NCBI GenBank assembly: GCA_943736015.1
Contig: OX031065.1
Coordinates: 47,098,992-47,162,991 of the forward strand
Source of the DNA: Tridacna crocea
Lineage: Eukaryota; Mollusca; Bivalvia; Cardiida; Cardiidae
Direction: 5' to 3'
DNA length: 64,000 nt
A model generated the notes under the pieces. The model saw nothing but the letters and a program-made list of their open reading frames with translations, searched no databases and was not told the origin of the DNA. Numbering within the stretch: position 1 is the first letter of the stretch; every line of letters starts with the position of its first letter. The position numbers were made by a program, and so were the translations under genes. This document shows, in pieces, positions 1-11,691 of the stretch.

Positions 1-73
1 CACAAGGGGAACCCATACACCAAGGGAAAGTAGTCATAAAAGTATCTTTGATGCAGTTATGCCCATTTTCAAC

Positions 74-300
74 TTAACCCTTTCCCAAACAACAAATTTT
101 GGACCCTTCCAAACCGAAAGAGTTTGTGGATGACAATTTTAGATTTGGAGAAAATTGCAGAAAGTTCTCAAAAAGGGTAGAAAACACTGTGGGAAAAGGA
201 GAAATTGCTCGTTATGAGCAATTTCTCCTTTTCCCGCAGTGTTTTCAAAGACTTTTACTGCAGACACGTAAAAACCAGGGCTTGTTTGGGAAAGGGTTAA
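74..300. repeat. PB-MITE, complete, GCTCGT core
   Basis: Starts TTAACCCTTTCCCAAAC and ends GGGAAAGGGTTAA, with a hairpin centre GAGAAATTGCTCGT / ATGAGCAATTTCTC. Lies in intron 1 of EIF2S2, upstream of the exon at 425. Confidence -1.
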
Positions 301-424
301 TGTTTTCTGCGACTGCTTTCAGTATGGCACAGTCCAAAATTTTGATGTTGGGCAAAGAATCAACACTGCACTAGCTAGTATTTGAGTATTGCAAACTATT
401 GAAAATAATCCATGTTTATTTCAG

Positions 425-3400
425 ATTTCTCATTAAACTTTGGAATGAAGAAGAAGAAAAAGAAGAAAAAGGTTATGGACATGGAGGAAATGGGTGAAGC
501 GCTGCCGGTAATTGTTTTGTCTAAAATATAAATATATGGTCTGTGAAAATGGGGTTTAATGCATCTATACAAGGTATCGGACCAGGGCTCGTATTCACCA
601 ATCATTCATAAGAACATTCTTTGATTTATTCTCCAGAATTTTCTACATTTGTTAGTAACACAACTTCTGATTGGCTAAACCATTCTCTGATTGGCTAAAC
701 CATTCGGTTTAGCCAATCAGAAGTTGTGTTACTTACAAATGTAGAAAATCTTGGAGAATAAGACTAAGAATATTCTCAAGAATGATTGATGAATATGGGC
801 CCAGGTCAGCTTCTGCTGTTGGGATAGGCTGACCTAGGTTGAATTTTTCTGTTACTTGTCAAAGAACATACAGCTAATACTGTTGGTGCAGGCTGACCTA
901 GGTTGAAACCATCTTGCTACTGGTCTTTCTGCATGTCAAATGAGCTGTCTGCCTCATGATACAATTGGTTGTGAAGTAAAATGAATGATTTTATGGATAT
1001 ATTATTAGATGATGGGTTGTGAGATTCTCACTGACTTATACCATGGCCATTTTTTTTTTTTTATGAAAATCTGAGTGAATGCATAAATTCAGTACAAACA
1101 TAAAATGGCATTCGATAGTTTTGATGCAAGTCAACTGCATGTACAAGTAATTAGAATGCACATATAAATTAATTAGTCAGTATATCTCTGCTGTCTTTTA
1201 CCTGTAGCACTCTACTGAGTGACAAAGTTTTAGACCTGCCTTAACCCTTTACTCCACAGATACTCATTTCTACGCATTGCTTGTAGGAGCTTTTGGAAAA
1301 CTTTGTGGTAAAAGGTGAAATTGCTCGTGACGAGCAATTTCACCTTTTGCCACAATGTTTTCTACACTATCAAAAGGTTTCATATACACATAAGAAACGG
1401 CTTTATCCTTGCTCTTATTTAGGGTCAATTAGAGATACCATAGAAATGCCTTGTGGGGTAAAGGGTTAACTGAAAGAATTTGCCGACAGCAATTTAAATG
1501 TGGATTCCTGATAGACACTTGAAACAGGATTAATTCCTCTTCCACCTCTGACCATTCATTGTCTCTGTGTGGGAACGCAGCTAGTGGCTTGGAGAGAAGT
1601 TTGTGTCGAGTACTGGTAAAAAGAGACTCTAAGAAAGCAAAGATTGGTGCACTGGCTGCCGTGATAAAACTGAAATAGTGTTGAAAACTACATTAAACAC
1701 CATACAATTAATTAAAAGATGGCTTTATCTTTGAAATTGTAAAAGACAGTTTTGGAAAAAGAAATAACGATGGTCAATGAAACTTTCTCCTAATCTCATA
1801 TTTTCAAAAGCTTTTCTCCTTATTTTTCTTATAGATTCGGATTATTAGGTAAAAGGGTTATCTATAATTGAGTTTAACGACACTGAAAGAGAAGACTTTG
1901 AAAACATGGTGGGAAAAGGAGAAAATGCTGGTAACCAGTATTTTCTCCTTTTCTCACAATGTTTTCTAGCCTTTCTTAGACAACTAGCCCTACTTGAATC
2001 ACATTCAATTTGAGGTCTGCAAATGCTTTCAGTTTTAAGTCTAAAAGTTTGCTGTGTTGTAAAAAGGTAATATTACTGGAAAAAAATGACAGTGTGTCAG
2101 ATACTCATATTTTAATTAGAACACTTTGAAGAAAAAAACAGCTAGGAAATATATTGTATTTTGAGCCAGTTCCATATTTTGAATCTTGAATTATCAGGAG
2201 AGTTGAATCATAGAGCAATGTGGTTAAAAAAAAAAGAAATTTCTAAATCTTGCATCATACAAAACAAGACATTTGTTTCTTGCTGTTGCATCAGACTGGG
2301 TATTTTTAACCCTTATGCTGTTAAGTGCAACACACTGACCTGTTGTAGACAGCGTAGATCAAGATCAGTTTGCACACAACGTGCAGTCTGATTTTTGATC
2401 AACACTGTCCAATAAGGACATATTGTTTCCCCCTAAAGGTATCTTGAAATAGCAAACTTGGTTTTTTTTACCATTTGCTCTAAAATTTCAATTCACTTAT
2501 TAACCCATTACCACACAATCCTTACTTTTGAAAACCCTGAGAAAGAAGCCTTTAGAAAACATTGTGGGAAAAGGAGAAAATGCTGGTTACCAGCATTTTC
2601 TCCTTTTCCCACAATGTTTTCTACCCTATCGAATCAAAGTTGCACAATTTCACCCCACTTTGAAATTGGCGTCTGCAAATGCTTTCAATTTGGGTAGGTC
2701 TAAAATTTTGTCGTGTGATTAAGGGTTAAACAGAATAAGGCTTAACCCTAGGCAGGCTGAATCAGAATTTAACTGTGAACTTAACTATACTTAGTGCAGT
2801 GTAGATCAAGATCAGACTGCTTAGAATGTGCAATCATAAATCTTGGATCTACTGTCCTTTTTGCCAGATATTTTGACAAAAACATTCTGAAATTGCAGTA
2901 TCAACATTTTTGGCACTGACTGAGAATGTCCTGTATATTTATTTAGAGCAAAGGTCAAGTCAAAATCAGTGATCTATTAAGTGGATATACCAAAATTATA
3001 CAAACTGTAACAGGCAGATCAAAATTAAGAGAGGAACTAATTTTGTATGATTTGTGGTGCAATAGTGGTGAAACATCTTGGTTTTGGTGAAATATTAATT
3101 TCATGTATAATACAAAATATGAAAGTGGAGAAAAAGGAAACACAATCATCAAAGGTTGTTGAGTTTTTTAATTATCTAGAAAAAATGATTTTGTCTTTAA
3201 TGGGATAAAAAAACATTGTGGGAGAAGGAGAAACTGCTGGTTACCAGCATTTTCTTGTTTTCCCGCAATGCTTTCAAAAGGCCTTTTTGTTAGGATCATT
3301 AAAATTATTTGGTAAAGGGTTAGGGATTTGCTATGAGAATTGAAATTAGATTGTTGGGTAAATATGTTTGATATGACCTCGACATTGCAGAGTACGAATG

Positions 3401-6400
3401 AGGGTACAACAGAGGAGGCAGCGGAGGATGGTGGGGCTAACACAGAACCGATGGATGATCTCGGTACAGATATATCGTTCTTAAATAAAAAGAAGAAAAA
3501 GAAGAAGAAGACGACAGAGAATGATGCGGGAGAAGATGAAGGTATACTTGACGTTAGGCATTTTCTGCCCCGCTAATCTGTTTCTGAGCTCTTGATGATT
3601 TTTTCAACCCTTCACTAAACATTAACTCTTTACCAAACGATAAATTTTAGACTGGTCCAAATTGAAAGCACTTGCATACGACAAAATTAAGGCGACTCAA
3701 AAATTGAAATTTGTTTTCAGAAGGGTAGAAAACATTGAGGGAAAAAGAAAAAATGCTGGTTACCAGCATTTTCTCCTTTTCCCACAATGTTTTCATAGGC
3801 TTTTTTTCTCTGGGTCGTTAAAAGTCGGGATTGTGTGGTAAAGAGTTAAGAAGAGAAAATTATAAAATATTCACAGCTTGCAACACGCAAAAAGAGACAT
3901 TCGGACATTTGCCTAAAGTGTCGTCTCGGATTAGCCTGCGCAGTTCGCACAGCCTAATTTTTGACAGCACTTTCCGACTGTATTAGATTTTGTGCTACAG
4001 CTGACATGCACCAAACAGAAAATGATATAAAAAGTAAAAAGTGTCGATTCGGATTAGCCTGCATGGATCGTGAAGACTGATCCAAGATGACCCTTTACTC
4101 AAATATCTGAATGCCCCTTTTCGCTTGTTGCAGGCCATATAATTATGACTGTATTTTGTAGTTTTATGCATTTGTAGAATAAGGAGTGGGTTTCTTGTTT
4201 GCATGGCTATTCTAACCCTTTACCACACAATCCCGAATTTTAGTGACCTTGGAAGATCAGACTTTGGAAAACGTTGTGGGAAAAAAGAGAACATGCCGGT
4301 TACCAGAATTTCCTTTTTTTCTCACAATATTTTTAACCTTTCAGAAACAGAAACAATCATGTCCCTCAAGTAGTTTTTCATGCATCTGGAAATCTTTTCA
4401 ATTTAGACCAGCCTAAAACTTTGTTTTGTGGTAAAAAGTTATTGGAAAAATTTACTCAGGTTATTGTCATAGCCATGTTGTTGCGTTGTCAAGATTTTCT
4501 GTTATCTCTGCCATTACTGTGATATTTACATGTACTTCAGACTTAGGTTAGTTGTCAAAAACAGGAAACTATACCAGTGAGGTTAGTTGTCAAAAACAGG
4601 AAACTATATCAGTGAGGTTAGTTGTCAAAAACAGGAAACTATACTGGTGTGGCAGGTATCCCCAAGAAACAGTTTGACAGTTTTACCCTGTCTTGAGAAT
4701 TAACTGAATAAGCCATGTATCTATGTGTTGGCACAGGCATGCCACGTTTTTTTGTTAGTCTTTTATACTGTTTCAAAGCTACAGATAAGAGTGATAGTAT
4801 TCTAATACCATATTTTCTCTTCGAAACCGTATGTTGTGGGTACTCATTAGAATTATCTCGATGAGACAATTCTAATGAGTACCCACAACATCTGGATTAA
4901 CTCTTTACCAAACAACAAAATTTCGGACCAGTCCAATTTGAAAGCACTTGCAGACAACAAATAAAATGTGAATCAAAAAATGAAATTTGATTTGGAAAGG
5001 GGAGAAAACATTGTGGAAAAAGGAGAAAATGCTTCTTCTCCTTTTTTCTCATTTTCTCCTTTTCTCACAATGTTTTCAAAGGCTTTCTTTTTATCAGGGT
5101 CGTCAACAGTCAGGATTGTATGGCAAAGAGTTAAAGGAGAATAATTAATATTTCCCAGTTTAAAATCAAAATCACTCCCTATATCTGGAGGTCTGCTATT
5201 TATAGTTTTATATACACTGGAATGCATCCAATCCTGGTAAAATTGGTTATCAATTACAGATTCTTTGGTAAAGGCTTAATCAGGCGCTGAAATTCAAATG
5301 CCTAATGCAACTACATGTACAATGAAATTGGGCAAGTGTAGGATTTTTTTTTCCTTCATGTTAAATACTCATATTTAATTAAGAATGTATTTAGTTTCAA
5401 AATTAACAACATAAACTCAAATTGTTAATGTTGGCAATGTTTTTTATTTTGTACTTGGGCCAGTGGCCTCAAAGTACATTTCAGTTAGATTTAGATGAAC
5501 TGAATTTTTGTTCATTCTTTGTATTACAGTTGACAGTACAGGCACCAAGAAATCAGGAAGTAAAGCATGGATTCCATCTGACAGAGATTATACATATGAT
5601 GAAGTAAGTGGACCCATGTGGTACATACTTCTAGTGTTATGTTTATCTGTGCCAATTGCAATGACCTGAAAGTTACCAATCTGTCACAAAATCGCTTTAC
5701 CACAAAACCCCAACTGGGACTTGTAACAAAAATGTTTGAAAACATTGTGGTAAAAGGAGAAAGTGCTGGTTTTCAAAAAGCTTTTTCTTTCAGGTCATTA
5801 AAACTGATAATTGGGTGGTAAGAAATTAAGAGCTGAACTCTTTACCACACAATCCTGGTGACCAGCATTTTCTCCCTTTTCCACTATGTTGTCAAATTTT
5901 TTAAAGTAAAATTTCAATTTTTGCATCATGATTACTTTGTCGTCTGCAAATTCTTTCATTTGGGTTCAGTCCAAAAAGTTGACTTTTTAAATCATTACCA
6001 AACAACAATATTTTAGACTGGTCCAAATTGAAAGCATTTGCAGACGACAAAATCAAAGTGACTGAAAATTTGAAATTTGTTTTGTGAAGGGTAGAAAACA
6101 TTGTTGAAAAAGGAGAAAATGCTGGTTACCAGCATTTTCTCCTTTTCCCACAATGTTTTCTAAAGGCTTCTTTCTCAGGGGCATCAAAAGTAGGGATTGT
6201 GTGGTAATGGGTTAAATTAAAAGAGTAAGTATTTGTGACCTGTCACACGAAAGGGACAATCTCGGAATTCCGTACATCAATGAAATGAAAATAGATCAGA
6301 GATAGTGTAGGTCAGTTTCAGTTGAGAGATCAAAAATTATTGTAGAGTAAGGTAGAATGATCACTTTTCATACAGGAAATATCATTAAAGCGAAAAGTGT

Positions 6401-9400
6401 GCACTATGGTCAGCCTGCGCAACACACAATATGAGGTTAAAAGTTAATATATAGAGGTTATTTGTTTTTTTTCGGTGAAAGATCGAAATTTATTTCATTG
6501 AGTGGACACCATCGGTAGTATTTTCACGAGTGGCGCAGCCATGAGTGAAAATATTACCGATGGTGTTCACGAGATGAAATAAATTTCGATCTTTCACCGA
6601 AAAAAAGCGAATATTCTATTTATTTTATGCTTTTAACCCTTTCTGGGAGGAGCTTTATCAAAATTCACTACAGTTCTTTTCCTTTATTCCCCGTGGCGTA
6701 CCCCTCCCACATAGCAACGTTACGTCAAGCGCGAGAAATCTAAGGTATATGACGTCATATTTCCCATTTGGTTGTTAGGCAGGTGCAATTTACCTAGGCG
6801 ACAAGAACGTGAAAATCGGTATTTTCACCGGTGATACCAGTGTAAGATCGAAAAATATTTTCACTGCTATTTCTCAATATCCTACCGGAAAGCATGAAAT
6901 ATCTTGCCTTACAGAGACGTATGAAACCCCTATTTGCCAGAGCGCCATTGATATGTGATTCTCTTCCTGATTAACTCTTTACCACATGAGAAAAATTTAG
7001 ACTGGTCCAAATTGAAAGCATTTGCAGACGACAAAATAAAGGTGACAGAAACATTGAAATTTGTTCTGGGAAGGGTAGAAAACACTGGGGGAAAAAGGGA
7101 AAAATGCTGGTTACCAGCATTTTCTCCTTTTCCCACAGTGTTTTCAAAAGGCTTCTCTCTCAGGGGCGTCAAAAGCAGGGATTGTGTGGTAATGAATTAA
7201 GACTTCTAATCAGTCTAAATTGCATTCTAAGTCTTATTCTGGATTAGAAAGACGCACATTTTTTGGATTAGCCAATCAAAAATTATCTCTTTGAAATGCA
7301 GAAAATTCTTAAGAACTTGACTAAGAACAGTATTAAGAAATGTGCCCAGAATTGAGTGAATTTCTAATTCTATTCTAAGGTATATTGATCGTATGGTGTT
7401 TTAACACTGTTTTTCAACATTATTTCAGTTATATTGCAGCGACCAGTGTACCTATCTATGCTTTCCTGGAGTCTCTTTTACCAGTACTCCGCACAATTTT
7501 CTTTCCAAAACACTGGCTGCTTTCCCACATAACCATCATCCAAACCAGTGGTCAGCAATGGGAAAGGAATGAATCCTGTTGCGATGACTATAATAAATCT
7601 TCGGAAAGAAATTGTCCAAGTTGGGTTCAAACTCACGATCCCCCGTTCTCAAGTCCTGTACTCTACTGACTGAGCTACCGGGGCTTGGCTCTCAGGTGTA
7701 GATTGTTGACTTGTTTATCAAAAAATGTTATTGAAAATGTGTGGAAAATGCTTTTGTTTACAGTTATTGACTCGAGTGTTTGACATTATTCGTGAGAAAA
7801 ACCCTGAAATGATGACAGGCGAGAAAAAACGAATTGTCATGAAACCCCCACAAGTTCTCCGTGCTGGTGCTAGAAGAACATCTTTTGCAAATTTTGCAGA
7901 AATTAGTAGAATGTAAGTTTGAAAGCCAATGCTATTGATAAATTTCAACTTGCTTTTTGTTTAAATTTTAACTGTTACCTCATTACCAAACAACAAAGTC
8001 TTAGACTGGTCCAAATCGAAAGCATTTGCAGACGACAAAATAAAAGTGACTGAGAATTTGAAATTTGTTTTGTGAAGGGTAGAAAACATTGTGGGAAAAG
8101 GAGAAAATGCTGGTTACCAGCATTTTCTCCTTTTCCCACAATGTTTTCTAAAGGCGTCTCTCTCACGGGAGTCAAAAGTAGGGATTGTGTGGTAATGGGT
8201 TAACTCTGTAGCACACATTCCCAACTTTTAACACCCTCGGGAAAGAGGCCTATTGAAAACATTCTTGGAAAAGGAGAAAATGCTGGTCACCAGCATTTTC
8301 TCCTTTTCCCAAAATGTTTTCTCCCCAGTCAAAGAAAAATTGCACCATTTCAGCCACATTGAAATTGTCATCTGCAAATGCTCTGAATCTTGACAAGGCT
8401 AAAATATTTTTTCGTCTGGAAAGGGGTTAAGCTGGATTTTTAGTTAACTGTTCTTGAAGTAGATTTTATTATTGCCCTTCTTGTGCTTCTTGCAAACTGG
8501 CAGAGTTTGGGTGCATTTCCAGTCAAGCAATGAACTATTGTTGGAGTCATTTGAATTGTCTTTGAAAGAGTGCAGAGCATTGTAAAACAGATAAAAGTGC
8601 TGGTTACCAGCTTTATCTCATTATTCTGCTATAATTTCAAGTCTTCTTCCTTTACGCTCTAAATACCTGGAAGTATATGGTTAAAAGATTGCAATAATAA
8701 GGCTACAGATGGTTGTTTGCTTAAAATAGCTGTTCAACATAATGGATTGGTTGATTGTATTGGGGTTTAACGCCACTTTAACAGCCAAGATCATATCATG
8801 GCGTTCGGTGACACACATGTTTCCTGGCTTTCTCACACCAGTACTAACATAACTTTAATTCCAAAGCCACCAGCTACTTTTTTCACATGCTTCAGCAGAG
8901 GTGAGAGGTGAAAATATGTTGGAAAGAAAATTTGCCCAAACCTGGTATTGAACTCACAACCTCCAGATCATGAGTTACACGCTCACCATGGAGCCACCCG
9001 GGGTGGGGCCCATAATGGATTGATTGATCAATTGTATGGTGTTTTCAACAATATTTCAGTTATATCCCAGTAGTCAGTGCACCTATCCATGCTTTCCTTT
9101 TACCGGTACTCTGCACAATATTATGTCCCAACCACTGGCTGTTTTCCACATCAAGACAATGGTCGGTGGTGAGAGAGGAATTAATTCTGTTGCAATCATG
9201 TAAAAGAAATTGGCTGAGCCAGGGATAGAATGAAGGACCCCTGCTCTCAAGTCGTACACTACTGACTGAGCCAACGGGACTTGGCAACATAATGGAAACA
9301 TTCTGTCCTAAAATTTTCTTTCAGACATTTTCTCTGCAAATATTTGTGAGTACATAATTATTCATCATATAGGCTACATGTTAACTTTAACTGGAGAAAT

Positions 9401-11535
9401 ATTTTTTGCTTCATTGTTGAATTGTTGTTTTTCAGGTTACATAGACAGTCTAAACATGTGTTGGCATTTTTATTAGCAGAATTAGGTACAAGGTATGTAA
9501 CTACTGGTCCTAGACTAGTTTAACACTGTAAAACACAATCCTGCATTTTAACAACCTTGAGGTATAGGGCTTTGAAAATATCGTGGTAAGGGAGAAAATG
9601 CTGGTAAGAAGCATTTTCTCTTTTCCCACAATGTTTTCTAAGCAGCCAAAGATAGAAATCATTTGAACTACATATATTTTCTCATCTGCAAATGCTCTTT
9701 CAATTTGGCAGAGTCCCAAATTTTGTTGTTTGTACAGGAGTTAACTATTTACCAAACTATCCTGACTTTCAACGACCCTGAGGAAGAAACCTTTTTAAAA
9801 CACGGAAAGGAAAATGAAAAAAAATGTTGTTTAACTCTAACGAAATGACAAAATTTTAGACTGTCTAAATTGAAAGCATTTGCAGACAACAAATTAAAAT
9901 TGACAGGAAATTTGAAATTTCTTTTGGAAAGGGAAGAAACATTGTGGGAAAAGGAGAAAATGCTGGTTACCAGCATTTTCTCCTTTCCCCACAATGTTTC
10001 AGAAGGCTTCTTTCTCAAATTCGTTAAAAGTCGGAATTGTGTGGTAAAGGGTTAGAGGAATATCACAACTTAAATTTTCTACAACTTGAAAATTACTAAA
10101 GTGAACATGCAGTCTGATTTATTCTATCCTCTTGCTGAGTCAGACGACGTGATAAGATAGAAGTCTTTCTGAGTTAAGTTGATTAATATCCAGCTGTGAA
10201 ATGTGGCTGAAACTTTAAATTTGGCATTGAAAAAGTTAATATCAAGTCTTAACCTTTCAAATCTTAACTTAAGTTTTATATTAAAATGCTCTAAGGAAGT
10301 TTTTTTCCACAGCTTGCTAAACATGTTTTACTTTAGATGATTTCTTGACAGTTTTTAAGCTCCACTGGCCAAAAGTTTTCAGGCAAAAGTCATGGCCATA
10401 TGCCTGTCTTGGATCAGTCTGTGTGTCTTTTCATTAATTGTAACATCATATATATTCTTTGAATCTGCTTGTCCAATTTTGACCAGTCTTCACAGAATGA
10501 TCTTGCAATTGTCCTCATCTGAATTTCTTCAAAGAAGTTGATTCCTGAATAACTCTATAAAACTTATAACCATACGGGCTAGAACTATCATTTGGTATCT
10601 TGTTTCATTTTGTGGACAAACCTAGAATATTGTCGTTTGGTAATGAGTTAAGTAATTTTAAAAAATCATTCATACTTTTTCCGTGTTTTCTTCAGTGGTT
10701 CTGTTGATGGTAATAATCAGTTGATCATCCGAGGTAGATTTAACCAGAAACAAATAGAAATGGTGTTAAGAAGATATATCAGTAAGTATTGGTGTCACAG
10801 GTAGATTCAATTCAATTCAATTTTGTGCAGTCTGATCTCCATCTACACAAGCCACACAGGCAAGAAACATAGTGGTGAAAAGTTCTTCTTGGGTCAACAA
10901 GTAAAGGTGATCAACATGTATTAAGGTTTAAGAAGTATTGTATATAAAAGCTTTATGGCTAAAAAGAAAAATTGCTTAAACTTTTTCATCATACAATGAA
11001 ATTTTAGACATGTCTAAAGAGAAGGCATTTGCAGACGACAAATTTTTATGTGAAAAAATTATTGGTTTTACCTTTCAAAGATAAGAAAACATTGTGGGAA
11101 AAGGAGAAAGGGTTCAGAGTCATGGTGCTTTTTCACAGAACATAACACATGAGTGGAAATAATTGTGATTTCGCGAACTTAGAAAAAAAAATGCAAAATT
11201 TTCTATTTGTGTATTTCTCCACAAGTATAGTTACAAACTATGAGTGTCTAGTATTCGCAAATATTTCCTCTCGCAAAATGTCTGTAATTGATAATTCGCA
11301 AAATTTTTGACACACATATATATCCACTTATACAATATTTTCTGTTTTCTATTTTGCAGAAGAATATGTTACCTGTCACACGTGTAAATCTCCAGACACA
11401 TTGTTACAGAAAGAAGAACGTCTATTTTTCCTTCAGTGTGAGCTTTGTGGGTCTCGGTGCTCAGTGGCCAGCATTAAATCAGGTTTCCAAGCCGTCACAG
11501 GGCGCCGAGCGGCAATGCGCGCCAATGCTCAGTAA
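425..11535 (+). CDS. EIF2S2: eIF2 beta subunit, 7 exons, 5' end outside window
   Basis: Coding exons are 425-507, 3391-3541, 5530-5603, 7764-7912, 9436-9492, 10696-10781 and 11360-11535 (stop TAA). All junctions are GT-AG and the phases (0,1,0,2,2,1) join into one frame of 257 visible residues. The first exon carries a run of eight lysines after FSLNFGM. The second is acidic and ends in a second eight-lysine run; these runs bind eIF5 and eIF2B-epsilon in known family members. Later exons give the conserved core, including [64 protein letters not shown] and the C-terminal zinc ribbon CHTC...CELC, ending FQAVTGRRA. The protein works in the eIF2-GTP-initiator tRNA ternary complex. The human protein has 333 residues and three lysine blocks. 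Only two are visible here, so a block is missing or lies in an unseen exon. The exon entering at 425 needs one base from an upstream exon, so the start codon lies to the left. All six introns carry short elements. Confidence -1.
584..803. repeat. CCWGG palindromic element
   Basis: Inverted arms begin GCTCGTATTCACC and end GAATATGGGC, and meet at AACCATTCGGTTTAGCCAA. Flanked on both sides by CCAGG. It interrupts a GCGCAGG-palindrome element whose left part lies at 541-583 and right part from 799. Confidence -1.
796..985. repeat. degenerate GCGCAGG-palindrome element
   Basis: Two diverged CAGGCTGACCTAGGTTGAA blocks followed by the family tail (TCAAATGAGC...CCTCATGATACAATTGG). No coding content. 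Confidence -1.
1241..1469. repeat. PB-MITE, variant with TACTCATTTCTACGC arm
   Basis: TTAA at both ends; hairpin centre GGTGAAATTGCTCGT / ACGAGCAATTTCACC. Outer arms differ from the main subfamily, but the terminal CCCTTTAC / GTAAAGGG is kept. Confidence -1.
1518..1716 (+). mobile_element. SINE type 2, 5'-truncated
   Basis: Body and tail of the type-2 SINE (ATTCCTCTTCCACC... AGTACTGGTAAAAAG ... TTAAACACCATACAATTAA) without the tRNA head. EIF2S2 intron. Confidence -1.
1872..2068. repeat. PB-MITE, degenerate
   Basis: Centre GAAAATGCTGGTAACCAGTATTTTC and inner arms are clear; both termini have decayed. Confidence -1.
2306..2503. repeat. CAGACTGCAC-palindrome element between TTAA sites
   Basis: Starts TTAACCCTTATGCTGTTAAG, contains GTAGATCAAGATCAG ... 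CTGATTTTTGATCAACACTGTCC, and ends at the TTAA that also begins the PB-MITE at 2500. Confidence -1.
2500..2729. repeat. PB-MITE, complete, GCTGGT core
   Basis: TTAACCCATTACCACAC ... GATTAAGGGTTAA with a perfect hairpin centre. It shares its left TTAA with the element before it. Confidence -1.
2742..2900. repeat. CAGACTGCAC-palindrome element, degenerate
   Basis: TTAACCCTAGGCAGGCTGAA start, then GTAGATCAAGATCAGACTGC and a diverged return arm. Nothing else is seen up to 3187. Confidence -1.
3188..3322. repeat. PB-MITE, left-truncated
   Basis: Hairpin centre and right end GGTAAAGGGTTA present, left arm lost. Ends 68 bases before the EIF2S2 exon at 3391. Confidence -1.
3622..3849. repeat. PB-MITE, complete, GCTGGT core
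   Basis: TTAACTCTTTACCAAACG ... GGTAAAGAGTTAA, 80 bases after the EIF2S2 exon ending at 3541. Confidence -1.
3881..4160. repeat. GCGCAGGCTAAT-type palindromic element
   Basis: Contains GTGTCGTCTCGGATTAGCC and the CGCAAAAAG / CCTTTTCGC termini of the family seen best at 18006-18270; partly degenerate. Confidence -1.
4212..4441. repeat. PB-MITE, diverged
   Basis: CTAACCCTTTACCACAC ... GTGGTAAAAAGTTA; hairpin arms have mismatches. Confidence -1.
4551..4645 (+). repeat. 35-bp tandem repeat, about 3 copies
   Basis: GAGGTTAGTTGTCAAAAACA-GGAAACTATACCAGT is repeated almost perfectly. EIF2S2 intron. Confidence -1.
4828..4894. repeat. short perfect inverted repeat
   Basis: ATGTTGTGGGTACTCATTAG returns as its complement after an 18-base spacer. 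It stops three bases before the TTAA of the next PB-MITE. Confidence -1.
4897..5134. repeat. PB-MITE, complete ends, disturbed centre
   Basis: TTAACTCTTTACCAAAC ... GCAAAGAGTTAA; the centre is an imperfect CTTCTTCTCC palindrome instead of GCTGGT. Confidence -1.
5690..5986. repeat. cluster of broken PB-MITE copies
   Basis: Two incomplete copies (about 5694-5829 and 5837-5986) with one arm or half a hairpin each. They lie in the EIF2S2 intron after the exon ending at 5603. Confidence -1.
5987..6215. repeat. PB-MITE, complete, GCTGGT core
   Basis: TTAAATCATTACCAAACAAC ... GGTAATGGGTTAA with a nearly perfect hairpin. Confidence -1.
6449..6905. repeat. palindrome-ended 0.46-kb element
   Basis: One end is a long inverted repeat (TTTTTTTCGGTGAAAGATCG ... 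CGATCTTTCACCGAAAAAAA) around GAGTGGCGCAGCCATGAGTG. It runs on to CCTACCGGAAAGCATGAAAT. A second copy lies reversed at 58697-59118. Confidence -1.
6971..7200. repeat. PB-MITE, complete, GCTGGT core
   Basis: TTAACTCTTTACCACATGAG ... GGTAATGAATTAA. Confidence -1.
7215..7350. repeat. CCWGG palindromic element, fragment
   Basis: Arms CTAAGTCTTATTCTGGATTAG and GAAATGTGCCCAG with TTAGCCAATCA survive; no clear target duplication. Confidence -1.
7387..7687 (-). mobile_element. SINE type 2, full length
   Basis: On the minus strand it starts with a tRNA-like head (CCCCGGTAGCTCAGTCAGTAG A box, GGGTTCAAACCC-like B box in diverged form). It ends in TTATTTCAG...ACACCATAC. It stops 77 bases before the EIF2S2 exon at 7764. 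Confidence -1.
7976..8203. repeat. PB-MITE, complete, GCTGGT core
   Basis: Ends GGTAATGGGTTAA; its right TTAA is also the left TTAA of the next copy. Confidence -1.
8200..8430. repeat. PB-MITE, complete, head-to-tail with previous copy
   Basis: TTAACTCTGTAGCACAC ... GGAAAGGGGTTAA; hairpin GAAAATGCTGGTCACCAGCATTTTC. Confidence -1.
8540..8690. repeat. PB-MITE remnant
   Basis: Only AAAAGTGCTGGTTACCAGCTTTAT and weak arms remain. Confidence -1.
8746..9007 (-). mobile_element. SINE type 3, full length
   Basis: The tRNA-like head is at the right end (minus: GGGTGGCTCCATGGTGAGCG A box, GAGTTCAATACC B box); the tail GGCGTTAAACCCCAATACAA is at the left. EIF2S2 intron. Confidence -1.
9024..9284 (-). 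mobile_element. SINE type 2, full length
   Basis: Head at right (minus CCGTTGGCTCAGTCAGTAGTG), tail CTGAAATATTGTTGAAAACA at left. It follows the type-3 SINE almost directly. Confidence -1.
9520..9744. repeat. PB-MITE, complete but diverged
   Basis: TTAACACTGTAAAACAC ... ACAGGAGTTAA. It begins 27 bases after the EIF2S2 donor at 9493. Confidence -1.
9741..9834. repeat. PB-MITE, truncated, sharing TTAA on both sides
   Basis: TTAACTATTTACCAAAC start; the hairpin and right arm are missing. Confidence -1.
9831..10054. repeat. PB-MITE, complete, GCTGGT core
   Basis: Third of three joined copies; ends GGTAAAGGGTTA. Confidence -1.
10055..10690. other. intron sequence with weak repeat traces
   Basis: AGCTCCACTGGCC...GTCATGGCC at 10360-10400 resembles the start of the element at 16340. 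GTTTGGTAATGAGTTAAG at 10637 is a PB-MITE end. Otherwise nothing recognised. Confidence -1.
10975..11108. repeat. PB-MITE, right half missing
   Basis: Left arm through GGGAAAAGGAGAAAG, then unrelated sequence, so the break is at the hairpin centre. Confidence -1.
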
Positions 11536-11654
11536 TCTAGGAATTAAACAAAGTTTGACTATATGTACTCCTGCCTTTAATCCAACTTTGCTTTTGGGAG
11601 TCAAAGCTAGGAAAATTGAAACAAGGGGAACATAATTATGTTGGTGTAAACCTG

Positions 11655-11660
11655 AATAAA
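11655..11660 (+). promoter_or_regulatory. candidate polyadenylation signal of EIF2S2
   Basis: AATAAA lies 120 bases after the EIF2S2 stop codon and before the next dense repeat cluster. The position is typical for a 3' UTR signal, but the hexamer is common in AT-rich DNA and no cleavage site can be seen. Confidence -1.
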
Positions 11661-11691
11661 AAGGAGAACTGGAGCATCCTTCATACTATAT

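Noticed and set aside
99-374. Many 60-95 codon open frames sharing [15 protein letters not shown]-like peptides
   Set aside because: They are read-through of PB-MITE copies in one or other orientation; the peptide similarity reflects the DNA repeat.
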